From NCBI GenBank assembly GCA_963801065.1, contig CAWDDG010000003.1:496001-560000 (forward strand): a DNA stretch of 64,000 nt, in the 5' to 3' direction. The notes below the pieces were generated by a model. That model saw nothing but the letters and a program-made list of their open reading frames with translations, was not told the origin of the DNA and did no database searches. Each line of letters starts with the position of its first letter. Position 1 is the first letter of the stretch. Origin of the DNA: CAWDDG01 sp963801065. GTDB lineage: Bacteria; Actinomycetota; Actinomycetes; Jiangellales; Jiangellaceae. The translations under genes were made by a program, and so were the position numbers. Positions 1 to 8,782 of the stretch are shown piece by piece.

Positions 1-1074
1 CGCCTGCAGCAGGTCGAGGGCAGCGTTGCTCGCACCGATCCCGTTGCGGGCGTCGACGGCAGGCGACAGGGCGTCTCCAGCCAGCGCGTCCATGGCACGG
101 TCCATCTGGATTGCCAGGTTCTCCGGGACCTGTCGGCCTTCCCCATAGGTGCTCCAGGCGATCCGCATCTCGTCGAGGGTTGCCGCTGCAGCTGGCCAGT
201 CGTCGGCCTCGACAGCGTCGACGACAGCGATCGCGCCGTCTGTCAGCACCTGCAAGTCCGGCGGCAGCGGGTCTGACAATGCATCGGTCGGAACGGCGAT
301 GGCGAGGGTCTCAAGGCTTCCGTCGACACCCGACACGAACTCTCCGTACCCCGGCGCGAAGATCTTGTCCTCGTAGTATCCCTCGAGCAGATGGAGCTCC
401 TGGCCGACCATCGCACCGTCCACCGGGCCGCGCGGACCGTTGACGGTGAGCCCGATGGAGGTCACGGTGACCTCTTCGAAGATGGAGTCGGGGATGTTCT
501 CCGGTCGGTAGACGTCGCCGACCTGAGGGTCCGCCGGCATGATCATCGCAACCGGCCCGTCGGCACCGGCGAGCCATGTGCCATCGGTATCCGCCACGAC
601 ACCGTCCTCGTAGTTGAAGACGTCCTCGCCGAAGTACCAGACCGATCCGTCGTCGGACTGCCCGTACCAGTCGAGCGCAACCTCGTGGATTCGTCCGTCG
701 AGGTACGCGACGAATTGGGATGCCAACGTCTCGATCTCTTCCCCGTCGAGGTCGATGACCTTGTGGTCGGGCAGCAGAGTCGTCTCGATTCGGAGCGGGT
801 GACCCTCGACGTTGCCGAGGAGTAAGGCCGAGTGCAGGCCACTGATAGGGAAGAGCGGGTTGTCGACGGTCGTCGGATCGGAGAAGACAGGCGGCTCGAG
901 ATCGACCCGCTGGCTCTCGGGCGCCGTCGGCAGCATGGTCTCGTCGGCGTCCGGGGTGGCTGAGCCGTTGGTGTCGGGCGCCCCGGTGCCCGCCCCCTCG
1001 CCGCTGCATGCGGCAGCGACGAATGCGCAGCTGATGCCGAACGGAATCAGGGCCTTCCTGATCTGCCTTGTCAT
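1..1074 (-). CDS. Putative lipoprotein of unknown function, cut by the window edge
   Basis: The frame is open from an ATG at 1074 down to base 1, giving 358 codons; the C-terminus lies outside the window. The N-terminus is a short basic stretch, a hydrophobic segment and a lipobox (VAAAC, Cys at about residue 23), so an exported, lipid-anchored protein is expected. A Ser/Thr/Asp-rich linker follows. The middle holds a run of aromatic and acidic residues (DWYGQSDDGSVWYFGED, then MIMPADPQVGDVYR) that I recognise from unnamed secreted actinobacterial proteins. No catalytic motif is evident and I assign no function. It is separated from the upstream hpt gene by 88 bases and may be transcribed alone. 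Confidence 0.8.
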   Translation of the reverse strand, partial: MTRQIRKALIPFGISCAFVAAACSGEGAGTGAPDTNGSATPDADETMLPTAPESQRVDLEPPVFSDPTTVDNPLFPISGLHSALLLGNVEGHPLRIETTLLPDHKVIDLDGEEIETLASQFVAYLDGRIHEVALDWYGQSDDGSVWYFGEDVFNYEDGVVADTDGTWLAGADGPVAMIMPADPQVGDVYRPENIPDSIFEEVTVTSIGLTVNGPRGPVDGAMVGQELHLLEGYYEDKIFAPGYGEFVSGVDGSLETLAIAVPTDALSDPLPPDLQVLTDGAIAVVDAVEADDWPAAAATLDEMRIAWSTYGEGRQVPENLAIQMDRAMDALAGDALSPAVDARNGIGASNAALDLLQA

Positions 1075-1162
1075 GATGGCCTCCTCCTCGCCGTCGCTGC
1101 TGACGACTGTGGGCCGGACGCGCTGAACCCTCGCTGAACGAAGCGGCGCCATACGAGCCGAG

Positions 1163-1714
1163 TCAGGTATAGACGTGCGGTGCGAGGGTCGCGACCACCC
1201 GGAGGTTGCGGTATCGCTCGCCGTAGTCGAGGCCGTAGCCGACGACGAACTCGTTGGGGATGTCGAACCCGACGTAACGGACGTCGACGGGGGTCTTGGC
1301 GGCCTCCGGCTTTCGCAGCAGGGTGAAGATCTCGACCGAGGCCGGGCCGCGTGACCGCAGGTTCGACACGAGCCACGAGAGCGTCAGGCCGGTGTCGATG
1401 ATGTCCTCGACGACGAGCACGTTGCGGCCGGTCAGGTCGGTGTCGAGGTCCTTGAGGATGCGCACGACGCCGCTGGACTTGGTGCCGGATCCGTAGGAAG
1501 AGACGGCCATCCAGTCGGTCTCGACATGACGTGTCAGCGCTCGGGAGAGGTCGGCCATGACCATGACAGCGCCCTTGAGAACGCCGACGAGCAACAGGTC
1601 GCGGCCGTCGTAGTCACGTTCGATCTCGGCGGCCATCTCGGTCAGGCGCCGCTGGATGTCGGAGTCGGAGAGCAGGATCTTCTCTAGGTCGGCGCTGATG
1701 TGCTCGGCGTCCAC
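1163..1714 (-). CDS. hpt: Hypoxanthine phosphoribosyltransferase
   Basis: Converts hypoxanthine or guanine plus PRPP to IMP or GMP in purine salvage, in the cytosol. The 183-residue product has the PRPP-binding signature VVEDIIDTGLT at residues 101-111 and the base-binding FDIPNEFVVGYG segment near the C-terminus. The frame is open further upstream, but those residues are arginine-rich and unlike the family. I chose the GTG at 1714, which gives a normal family N-terminus (DAEHISADLEKIL). It lies downstream of tilS in the conserved actinobacterial order tilS-hpt, with about 110 bases between. ftsH often follows in this group but here a lipoprotein gene does. Confidence 0.95.
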   Translation of the reverse strand: MDAEHISADLEKILLSDSDIQRRLTEMAAEIERDYDGRDLLLVGVLKGAVMVMADLSRALTRHVETDWMAVSSYGSGTKSSGVVRILKDLDTDLTGRNVLVVEDIIDTGLTLSWLVSNLRSRGPASVEIFTLLRKPEAAKTPVDVRYVGFDIPNEFVVGYGLDYGERYRNLRVVATLAPHVYT

Positions 1715-1827
1715 GCCGTGCAGCCTGCCACACCTCCAGCAGCTCAGTCCCGCGTCATTTCTTGGTTCAGGCCGGGAGGCGTCCTTTGCTGACCGTTGGG
1801 GCCAGGGCTCGTGCCGACCCCTGCCCG

Positions 1828-2886
1828 TCAGTCCGGAGGAGCGATCCGGAGCTCCGCGCCAACTCGGCACGCGCGCAGTTTGCCGGGCAGGTCGACCCCG
1901 ACCTGACCGGTCCACCGCGTGACCAGGGCGTCGACAGCTTCGACGTGCGCCGCGCTGAGGTCGGTCGGCGGGCTCCCGGCGGCGATCGCCATTCGCCGCA
2001 GAACCCGCCAGCGCACGGCTTGCGGGTAGGTACCGAGCACACGGATGTCCAGCCGCCGAGGCACGGCACCGTCACTGGCAACGGGTCCACCGACAGCAGT
2101 CGAGCCGTCGGCCCAACCGGCCCCGTGCTGCTGGCGCGACGTGGAAGCGCTGATGATCACACAGTCGGCGAGCGCCCGGTCTGCCCACTCGTCCAACGCG
2201 TCCGCATCGGCACGGAGCAGGTCCGCGGTACGGGCGAGAGCAGCGCCGATGCCCGGCCCGAGCTCGGTTTCGAGAGCGGGAAGGACGCGGTGCCGCACCC
2301 GGGCGCGCGCATAGGCCGGGTCGGCGTTGTGTGGGTCGTCCCACGATGTCAGGCCCTCGGGAAGTGCGGCGCGCACCGTGGCCCGCCTCAGATGCAGCAG
2401 CGGACGCCGATAGAGCCCAGACCTGCCGGCCATGCCGGCCAGCGACCGCGCACCCGAGCCGCGGGCCAGACCGAGCAGGACGGTCTCGGCCTGGTCGTCA
2501 CGCGTGTGGCCGAGCAGGATCGCCGGCGCGCCGTGCCGCACGGCACCCGCGTCCAGTGCCTTGAATCGCGCGCGGCGTGCGTTGCCTTCCGGGCCTTCGA
2601 CGCCGACGACCGCGCCGACGTGGATTACCTCGACCGGGTCGAGGCCCAAGCCGATGAGGGCCGACGCCACGTCGCGTGCGCGCGCGGCAGAGGCTTCCTG
2701 AAGGCCGTGGTCGACGCTCACCCCTCCTGCACGCCGCCCCTCACGGGTCGCGACGTGCGCCAATGCCGCCGCCAAGGTGAGCGAGTCGGCTCCACCCGAG
2801 CATGCGACCAGCACGGGGCGGTCCGTCGGCAGATCGGCGACGGCCTCGCGGACCGCTCGTCGGACAGCGAGATGCGGCGCCGTCAT
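1828..2886 (-). CDS. tilS: tRNA(Ile)-lysidine synthase
   Basis: TilS ligates lysine to C34 of the CAU-anticodon tRNA-Ile, changing its decoding from AUG to AUA. The 352-residue product has the PP-loop ATPase motif SGGADS at residues 30-35, followed by SVDHGLQ and LGHTRDDQAETVLLGLARG, which are typical of the N-type PP-loop family. The C-terminal part (TGQVGVDLPGKLRACRVG) resembles the substrate-binding TilS domain. The ATG at 2886 is chosen because upstream codons overlap the preceding gene and are not family-like. It starts 4 bases after the stop of the Rv3626c-like gene, which suggests translational coupling. Confidence 0.93.
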   Translation of the reverse strand: MTAPHLAVRRAVREAVADLPTDRPVLVACSGGADSLTLAAALAHVATREGRRAGGVSVDHGLQEASAARARDVASALIGLGLDPVEVIHVGAVVGVEGPEGNARRARFKALDAGAVRHGAPAILLGHTRDDQAETVLLGLARGSGARSLAGMAGRSGLYRRPLLHLRRATVRAALPEGLTSWDDPHNADPAYARARVRHRVLPALETELGPGIGAALARTADLLRADADALDEWADRALADCVIISASTSRQQHGAGWADGSTAVGGPVASDGAVPRRLDIRVLGTYPQAVRWRVLRRMAIAAGSPPTDLSAAHVEAVDALVTRWTGQVGVDLPGKLRACRVGAELRIAPPD

Positions 2887-2890
2887 GGCC

Positions 2891-3994
2891 TCAGCGGGAC
2901 ACGGCCGCCTGGCCGTGGACCCGGCGTACCCAGGCGACCGGGTCGGTGATCTCGTCGAGCGTGGGCAGGGTCTCGGCCGAGTCCCAGACCCGGTTGAACC
3001 CGTCCATGCCGACCTTCTCGATGACGCCGCGGACGAACTTGGCGCCGTCACGGTACTGGCGCATCTTGGCCTCGAGCCCGAGCAGCCGGCGCACGGTGCG
3101 GTCCAGACCACCCGCGGCCGCCCGCCGGCGTTGGAACTTCTCGCGGATCGTCGCCACGCTCGGCACGACCTCGGGACCGACGCCGTCCATGACGACGTCC
3201 GCATGGCCCTCGAGCAGCGACATCACCGCCGTGACTCGGTCGATGACGGCTTTCTGCTTGGGCGACTGGACGAGGTCCAGAACAGAGGGCCCGCCCTCGC
3301 CGCCCTGCGCACCGTCGATGACGGACTTGATGACCTCCCGCAGCCGCGACACCAGCACCGACGGGTCGACCTCGGTCGCGCCGACGAACGACTCGATCTC
3401 GCTGCGGAGGTGGTCACGCAGCCACGACACGGCCGTGAACTGAAGCCGATGGGTCTCCTCGTGGAGGCAGACCCACATCCGGAAGTCGCGCGGATCGACC
3501 TTGAGCTCTCGCTCCACGTGGACGACGTTGGGGGCGACGAGCAGCAGCCGTCCGGGCGCCCCGGAGGCGTCGGACCAGAACGGGTCGAACTGCCCGAGCA
3601 CCTTGCCGGAGAGGAATGCCAGCAAGGCACCCGTCTCGACACCGGTCACCTTGGGTCCCACCCGGTCGAGCAGCCCGGGACCCGACCAGCGGCTGCGGAG
3701 CTTGTCGGTGAGCGGCGCGATGATCTGCCGCATTCCGTCGGCGTTGGCCTGTGCCCAACCTCCCCGGTCCACCACGACCACCGGAGCCGGCGCGGAGGAC
3801 CCGTCGAGCCGGGTGAACGACCGCACCGGTCCGGTCGCGTCGGTCGCAAACGTCTTGAGATCCGTCACGACTGCACGGGCTTCCTCGGCTGTCACCGTCG
3901 GACCGGGCTTGGCGAGCCGGCGCGCGGTCGCGACCGCGAGGTCCCAGTCGACCATCTCTGGTGGCTGCGTTCCCGAGCTCTCGTAGGACGTCAT
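2891..3994 (-). CDS. DUF2342 zinc-dependent metalloprotease-like protein (Rv3626c type)
   Basis: A 367-residue member of the actinobacterial DUF2342 family, annotated elsewhere as coenzyme F420 biosynthesis-associated protein or putative hydrolase. A gluzincin-type HExxH motif is visible (CLHEETHRLQF), followed downstream by LLEGHADVVMDGVG, which could supply the third ligand. Gene order dacB-this gene-tilS-hpt is the same as Rv3627c-Rv3626c-Rv3625c-Rv3624c in M. tuberculosis. The substrate is unknown. The family link with F420 rests on genome co-occurrence rather than on chemistry, so I would call it only a probable zinc peptidase. Confidence 0.9.
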   Translation of the reverse strand: MTSYESSGTQPPEMVDWDLAVATARRLAKPGPTVTAEEARAVVTDLKTFATDATGPVRSFTRLDGSSAPAPVVVVDRGGWAQANADGMRQIIAPLTDKLRSRWSGPGLLDRVGPKVTGVETGALLAFLSGKVLGQFDPFWSDASGAPGRLLLVAPNVVHVERELKVDPRDFRMWVCLHEETHRLQFTAVSWLRDHLRSEIESFVGATEVDPSVLVSRLREVIKSVIDGAQGGEGGPSVLDLVQSPKQKAVIDRVTAVMSLLEGHADVVMDGVGPEVVPSVATIREKFQRRRAAAGGLDRTVRRLLGLEAKMRQYRDGAKFVRGVIEKVGMDGFNRVWDSAETLPTLDEITDPVAWVRRVHGQAAVSR

Positions 3995-4107
3995 GCCGCC
4001 ACGCTACGTGACGGCCCGATCGATGCTGAGGTTGCGTCAAGGGTGCCCTGAGGGCTGTGGTCGCGCGGCAGGAGACGGCATCTTCGTAGCGCAACCCGTG
4101 CGCTGGC

Positions 4108-5550
4108 TCACGATGCCGACGGCGAGACCGCGTCCGGCTGCGAGGGAGCGGGGGCGCGCGGCACGCTGCAGCCGCAACCGGCAAGGGCGGCCGCCAGGTC
4201 GTCCAATGCCGCCCGCGCCGCGAGCGTGTTGGCAACGTCGTCGGCGATCACAGCGAATCCGAACGCCGTGCCGTCGCGAGCTACAGCGAGCCCAGCCAGC
4301 GAGCTCACCCCGGTGAGTGTTCCGGTCTTTGCCCGGATCAGGCCCGCGCTGCCCGCGGCCGAGGGCGACTCGAACCGGTCGTCGAGCGTGCCGGTGAAGC
4401 CGGCGACCGGCAGGCCGGTCAGCACCGCGCGCAGTTCGGGCCGCTCCGGATCGGCAGCGGCAGCCAACGTCGCGGTGAGCGCCGCCGGCGACACGGCGTT
4501 GCTCCGGGCCAGGCCGCTGCCGTCCGCGATCGTCGCACCAGTGAGGTCCACTCCGAGGTCGGTGATCGCCTGGACGACAGCTGGGCCGGCAGCCTCTGAT
4601 GTCGCCGCCAACCCCGTGCCACGCGCGACGTGGCGGGTCAAAATCTCGGCCCCGCCGTTATCGCTCACGGCAAGGACGTGTTCGACGATCGTCGAGAGTG
4701 GTGGCGATTCCACGGCAGCGACCTCGACCGCGTCTCGTGGAGCCGCGGCCCGAGCCGGATCCCCAGTCACGCTGATCCCGCGATCGGCCAGCATCGCCGC
4801 GAAGCTTGCCGCAGCCGCGAGCGACGGATCGGCCGACCGGCGGTCGGTGTCCGGATTCCGGCGGCCGCCGTCGACGGACAGCGCCGTCACCGGACCGACC
4901 ACGCCGGCCGAGACGTACGTCGACTGCCAATCCGGGTCTACGGCCGGTCCGGTGAACATGCTGTCGTCGACGAGCACCTCGACAGCCGTCGTGCCGGCCG
5001 CCTTCAAGGCTGCCGCGGTCGCGTCGGCGAGGGTGGCGAGTCGCGTCGCGCCGGGCATTGCCGGCTTGTCGTCGATCGTCAGGGTGGGGTCACCGCCGCC
5101 GACGAGCACGAGTTGTCCTGGAGCCGCGCCCATCACCGTCCGGGTCGCGAACGTGTGATCAGGCCCCAGAGTGCCGAGCGCGGCAGCAGCCGTGAGGATC
5201 TTCAGCGTGCTCGCCGGGACCATGGGCGCGGCCGACCCGTCCTGGTACAGCACGGAACCCGTCGTCAGGTCGACTACCGAGACCCCGACCCGGTCTCCCA
5301 GCGCACCCGCCGCGAGCGGCTGCGCCAGCACGTCGGCCAGCGCAGGTGCGCCCGGAGCTGGACTCGACGACGCCGCGGCCAACACGGTCGGTGCCGCTTC
5401 AGGCGTCGGTGTCGACGTCTCGCTCGCCGCCGGCGACGGCGCCTGGCCGGCAGGCGTCCCCCGCCCCACTTCGAACACCACGACGCCTACCACGGCACCG
5501 CTCACCAGCACCAGGGCCATGGCCACGATGGCGAGCGAGCGGCGAGACAC
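4108..5550 (-). CDS. dacB: D-alanyl-D-alanine carboxypeptidase/endopeptidase, PBP4 (S13) family
   Basis: A low-molecular-weight penicillin-binding protein that trims pentapeptide stems or opens cross-links outside the membrane. The three active-site motifs are present: SxxK as STLK at residues 114-117, SDN in VSDNGGAEIL, and KTG at 408-410. The N-terminus (GTG at 5550) has two arginines then a hydrophobic stretch, a signal peptide or anchor, followed by a Pro/Ala/Thr linker. The frame stays open to 5703, but that would overlap ppa and yields non-family sequence. It is transcribed divergently from ppa across only 52 bases, as Rv3627c is from ppa. The length of 480 residues is normal for the family. 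Confidence 0.93.
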   Translation of the reverse strand: MSRRSLAIVAMALVLVSGAVVGVVVFEVGRGTPAGQAPSPAASETSTPTPEAAPTVLAAASSSPAPGAPALADVLAQPLAAGALGDRVGVSVVDLTTGSVLYQDGSAAPMVPASTLKILTAAAALGTLGPDHTFATRTVMGAAPGQLVLVGGGDPTLTIDDKPAMPGATRLATLADATAAALKAAGTTAVEVLVDDSMFTGPAVDPDWQSTYVSAGVVGPVTALSVDGGRRNPDTDRRSADPSLAAAASFAAMLADRGISVTGDPARAAAPRDAVEVAAVESPPLSTIVEHVLAVSDNGGAEILTRHVARGTGLAATSEAAGPAVVQAITDLGVDLTGATIADGSGLARSNAVSPAALTATLAAAADPERPELRAVLTGLPVAGFTGTLDDRFESPSAAGSAGLIRAKTGTLTGVSSLAGLAVARDGTAFGFAVIADDVANTLAARAALDDLAAALAGCGCSVPRAPAPSQPDAVSPSAS

Positions 5551-5602
5551 GACGGGCCACGGTACGGGACACTCGTGCCCGGGCGTGCACAGGGAGGCAG
5601 TC

Positions 5603-6106
5603 GTGGAGTTCAACGTCACGATCGAGATTCCCGCCGGGAGTCGCAACAAGTACGAGGTCGACCACGAGACCGGCCGGCTCAAGTTGGACCGCCGGCTGTT
5701 CACGTCGACGCGATACCCGGCCGACTACGGCTTCATCGAGCAGACTCTCGGTGAGGACGGCGACCCACTCGACGCACTCGTGCTCATCGAGGACCCGACG
5801 TTCCCGGGCTGCCTGATCCGCTGCCGTGCGTTGGGCATGTTCCGGATGAAGGACGAGGCAGGCGGCGACGACAAGGTCATGTGCGTGCCGGCCGGCGACG
5901 TCCGCAAGGCCTCCCTGCGCGATCTCGAGGACATCCCGGAGTTCGAGCGGATGGAGATCCAGCACTTCTTCGAGGTCTACAAGGAGCTCGAGCCAGGCAA
6001 GTCGGTCGAGGGGGCGAAGTGGGCCGGCCGCGTGGAGGCCGAGGCCGAGATCGAGCTCTCGTACCAACGAGCCCGCGACACGGGCTACTACAACCACCGA
6101 AGCTGA
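5603..6106 (+). CDS. ppa: Inorganic pyrophosphatase, family I
   Basis: Hydrolyses cytosolic pyrophosphate made by polymerisation reactions, using Mg2+. The 167-residue protein carries the family signature DGDPLDALVL and the substrate-site segment STRYPADYGFIEQTLGEDG. The GTG at 5603 has a good ribosome-binding site, AGGGAGG at 5591-5597. It is divergent from dacB in the conserved actinobacterial arrangement. The window also encodes a membrane pyrophosphatase (31066-33372), so the cell has both soluble and energy-conserving routes for pyrophosphate. Confidence 0.96.
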   Translation: MEFNVTIEIPAGSRNKYEVDHETGRLKLDRRLFTSTRYPADYGFIEQTLGEDGDPLDALVLIEDPTFPGCLIRCRALGMFRMKDEAGGDDKVMCVPAGDVRKASLRDLEDIPEFERMEIQHFFEVYKELEPGKSVEGAKWAGRVEAEAEIELSYQRARDTGYYNHRS

Positions 6107-6409
6107 CCATCGGTTGCCGAGAGGTTGACCACGTAGACCGCCCTGGGCTGTGCATCACCGTGCTCGGAGGCGCTCGCACGACAGCCGAATGGCACGCTGG
6201 CCCGCTCCACATACGAGGACAAGTCGGGCGCTGCAGCAGCGGTTGGGCGTGCCATTAGCAGCGGTAGAGCGTGCCAATCGTCCCCGCGGATCATGCGGCG
6301 ATCACGAACCCGTCATGGTTGGTGCGACATGCGCTGCAAGGCTGGTCGAGCGCCGTTCGCCCGGTGATGGCCTTGCCGGCTTTCGAGCGGCTGCCCGGTT
6401 CCGCCGGCC
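6107..6409. other. Convergent intergenic region with short repeats
   Basis: There is no credible gene in these 303 bases between the 3' ends of ppa and the NlpC/P60 gene. The only structure I see is a pair of adjacent 22-base units at 6235-6256 and 6257-6278 (AGCAGCGGT...GCGTGCCA), differing at about four positions. A partial inverted copy, AATGGCACGCT, lies at about 6189-6199. No clear intrinsic terminator with a T tract is visible. Confidence 0.5.
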
Positions 6410-7792
6410 CTACACGCGGCCGTAGAACGAGGGCGTCCGCCAGTAGAAGACCGACTGCACCTCGACGACCTTGCCCGGCCGCGGCGCGTGGATCATCATC
6501 CCGCCCCCGATGTAGAGCCCGACGTGGTACGTGCCCGACGCCTGCCCGTTGTCGGACCAGAAGACCAGGTCCCCGGGCCGGATGTGGGAGTACGAGATCC
6601 GCGTGACGGCCCGCGCCTGCGCGACGCTCCAATGCGGCAGACTCTTGCCGCCCTGCTGCCACGCCCGCATGGTCAGCCCCGAGCAGTCGAACGCGTCAGG
6701 GCCGGCCGCTCCCCACTGATACGGCTTCCCGAGCTGGGCACGGGCGTACGTGACGGCACGTTGCGCAAGGGCTGGGCTCGGCGGCGGCGGGTCCGCCTGG
6801 GGCGGCGGGTCTGCCTGCGGCGCCGATGGTGGCGGTGAGGGCGATGCTGGCGCGGGTGCAGGGGCTGGCTCGGACGCCGGTGTTCCGGCCGGCTCGGATG
6901 ACGGAGCGGTGGGCGCCTCGGGCTCCGCGACCGCAGGCCCGTCACCGGCGGCTGTGTCGGACACGGCGTCGTCGGACGCGTCGTCCGACGCGGCGACGTC
7001 GGACGAGGCGTCGTCCGACGCGGCGGCGAGAGCTTCGCGTTCACGCATGGCTGCTTGCTGGGCCATCAGGCCTGCCTCGCGCTCTCGCTCGAGCTCGACG
7101 GTGGTTCCCCGCGCGGCGGCGAGATCGGCGACAAGGGTCTCGTGATCCGCTTCCGCCGAAGCGAGCGCGGCCTCCTGGTCTGCGATCGCGCGGGCGGCTT
7201 CGTCGAACGCCTGCTGCGCCGCCCGCTCGGCGGCCTGACGATCCGCCAGAGCCCGGCGGGCCTCTCCCTCCGCGGTGTCCGCTGCGGCAGCCTTCTCCCG
7301 CCACCGCTCGTGGATCGCGCCCTGAGTCTGGGTCGCCGACCTCAGTACTGCGGCACCGTCGAAGAAGTCCTCGTCGTCATGAGCCTCGAGCACGAAGGCG
7401 AACGCCGACAGTTGGCCGCCATTACGGTATGCCGCTGCTGCCAGGCGACCGAGCTCGTCGTGGGCCGACGCGGCCTCGGCGGCCGTCTGCGACGCCCGGT
7501 CCGCCGCCGCCTTCTCTACCCGCTCGGCCTCGACAAGGGCGAGGCGGGCGCCGTTGTGCGCCTCCACCGCCCGAGCGGCTGCGATCTGCAGGCCGTCGAG
7601 CCGGGCGTTGACCGCCGCGATCCGTTGTTCGACCGTCGCGACGGCGCTGTGAGCGGCGTTCTCCGTCCGCCGCGCGTCGTCGACCTCGGAGTCGGACGGG
7701 TACGTCGGATCCGCCGCCGCTGGAGTGCCCAGCAGGCCGAGGAGCACGACCGCGCACGCGGCCGAGGTCACGGGTCGAAGGCGGTGCGGCAC
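6410..7792 (-). CDS. Secreted NlpC/P60 peptidoglycan endopeptidase with coiled-coil N-terminus
   Basis: The 460-residue precursor has a signal peptide (hydrophobic AACAVVLLGLLG, then TPAAA cleavage region). A long Ala/Glu/Arg-rich coiled coil covers about residues 35-240, followed by an Asp/Ser/Ala linker of SDDAS-type repeats, a Pro-rich linker, and an NlpC/P60 domain from about residue 340. The catalytic triad is visible: Cys370 in DCSGL, His423 in YHVGLYIG and His435 in MIHAPRPG. Such RipA/RipC-like enzymes cleave D-Glu-mesoDAP bonds and need activation, with the coiled coil acting as a regulatory or FtsX-docking arm. That role is inferred from the family. It is a single gene reading toward ppa. 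Confidence 0.92.
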   Translation of the reverse strand: MPHRLRPVTSAACAVVLLGLLGTPAAADPTYPSDSEVDDARRTENAAHSAVATVEQRIAAVNARLDGLQIAAARAVEAHNGARLALVEAERVEKAAADRASQTAAEAASAHDELGRLAAAAYRNGGQLSAFAFVLEAHDDEDFFDGAAVLRSATQTQGAIHERWREKAAAADTAEGEARRALADRQAAERAAQQAFDEAARAIADQEAALASAEADHETLVADLAAARGTTVELEREREAGLMAQQAAMREREALAAASDDASSDVAASDDASDDAVSDTAAGDGPAVAEPEAPTAPSSEPAGTPASEPAPAPAPASPSPPPSAPQADPPPQADPPPPSPALAQRAVTYARAQLGKPYQWGAAGPDAFDCSGLTMRAWQQGGKSLPHWSVAQARAVTRISYSHIRPGDLVFWSDNGQASGTYHVGLYIGGGMMIHAPRPGKVVEVQSVFYWRTPSFYGRV

Positions 7793-7910
7793 GGGCGCTC
7801 CCGGCGACAGGTGAGTGCGGCTTCGAGCAGACCCCGAGGCTAGTCACGTTTGCCACTTCAGGGAACAGAAGTCACAGAATTCCCACTAGTCACCTGCGTG
7901 TCGACTTGAC

Positions 7911-8650
7911 TCAGGACGCCTGATGTCGTTCAAGCCGGCGCCGGAGGGCCGGTCGTGCTCCGCACCGTCGTGAGCTGGAGATGCCGATGATCACCCGCGC
8001 GACCAGCGTGGCGTAGACGACGACGTTCTCGCTGTATCCCCCTACACCTGGCCGGAAGTCGCCGGCACAGGTGATCAACCGAAGCTGCGGCTCGGGAGTG
8101 CTCGCGTAACGCGGGCCGTCGGGGACGCGTCCTTCGGATACTGGGCGACCAGGTCGACCGCGAACCGCGCACGACGACCGTCCGCCCGCACGACGACGAT
8201 CTCGTCGCCCGGAACGAGGGCATCGAGATGACGGAACACGCCGTCGCGGCCGTTCCACGTCAGATAGCCAGCGAGCACCGACGGCCCCACCTCACCCGGG
8301 GCCGGGCTCTGGTCGAACCACCCGATCGGGTCGGGCGCCTGGGGAACCTCCATCACGTTGTCCGGGCTCAGCCCGAGCGGGATCGCCTCTTCCGACACTC
8401 GCAGGCCCGGGATCTCCACCCGGACAGGCGGACTCGGTGGCATGCCGGTCGGCGTTGGCGCCGGGGCGGCGCCAGGTGCCTCCGGCGAGGTGTGGGCGGG
8501 CCCGACGACTCCCCTGTGACCGTCGGACCCGCCCGGGTACCGGTGGCGTCGTCACCGCGTGACATCTCGCCGGCGCCGGCTCAGACCGACGCCGAAGACC
8601 CAGATCGCGCTCGACCCGGCAGCCGCCGAGAACGCAGCGGTTCCTCTCAT
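7911..8650 (-). pseudogene. Class E/F-type sortase, disrupted
   Basis: The original reading starts at ATG 8650 with a hydrophobic N-terminus and meets an in-frame TGA at 8552-8554. The same frame then continues through a Pro/Ala linker and a sortase core (VRVEIPGLRV, GWFDQSPAPGE, HLDALVPGDEIVVVRADG). A one-base deletion at about 8107-8110 shifts the frame before the active-site strand, which resumes as PEPQLRLITCAGDF with the catalytic Cys, then ENVVVYA. In addition, the histidine expected in the GHVD-like motif is a tyrosine (LAGYLTW). A nonsense codon, a frameshift and a lost catalytic residue argue for true decay rather than one sequencing error. No sortase substrate with an LPxTG motif was noticed nearby. 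Confidence 0.8.
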
Positions 8651-8782
8651 CGCGGCGGACCTCCACATGAGCGCAATTCCCCGGCAGGGGTCTCATCAGA
8701 GGTTCGCGGCGAGTCAGACCGCGGATTGGTCCCGAGTGGACTCTTCTTTCCTAGGGTTACGGGCCAGGAATCGGAGGTCGGC

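Noticed and set aside
5551..5703. Longer start for dacB overlapping ppa
   Set aside because: The extra residues are not family-like and would remove the divergent promoter space; GTG 5550 gives a normal signal sequence.
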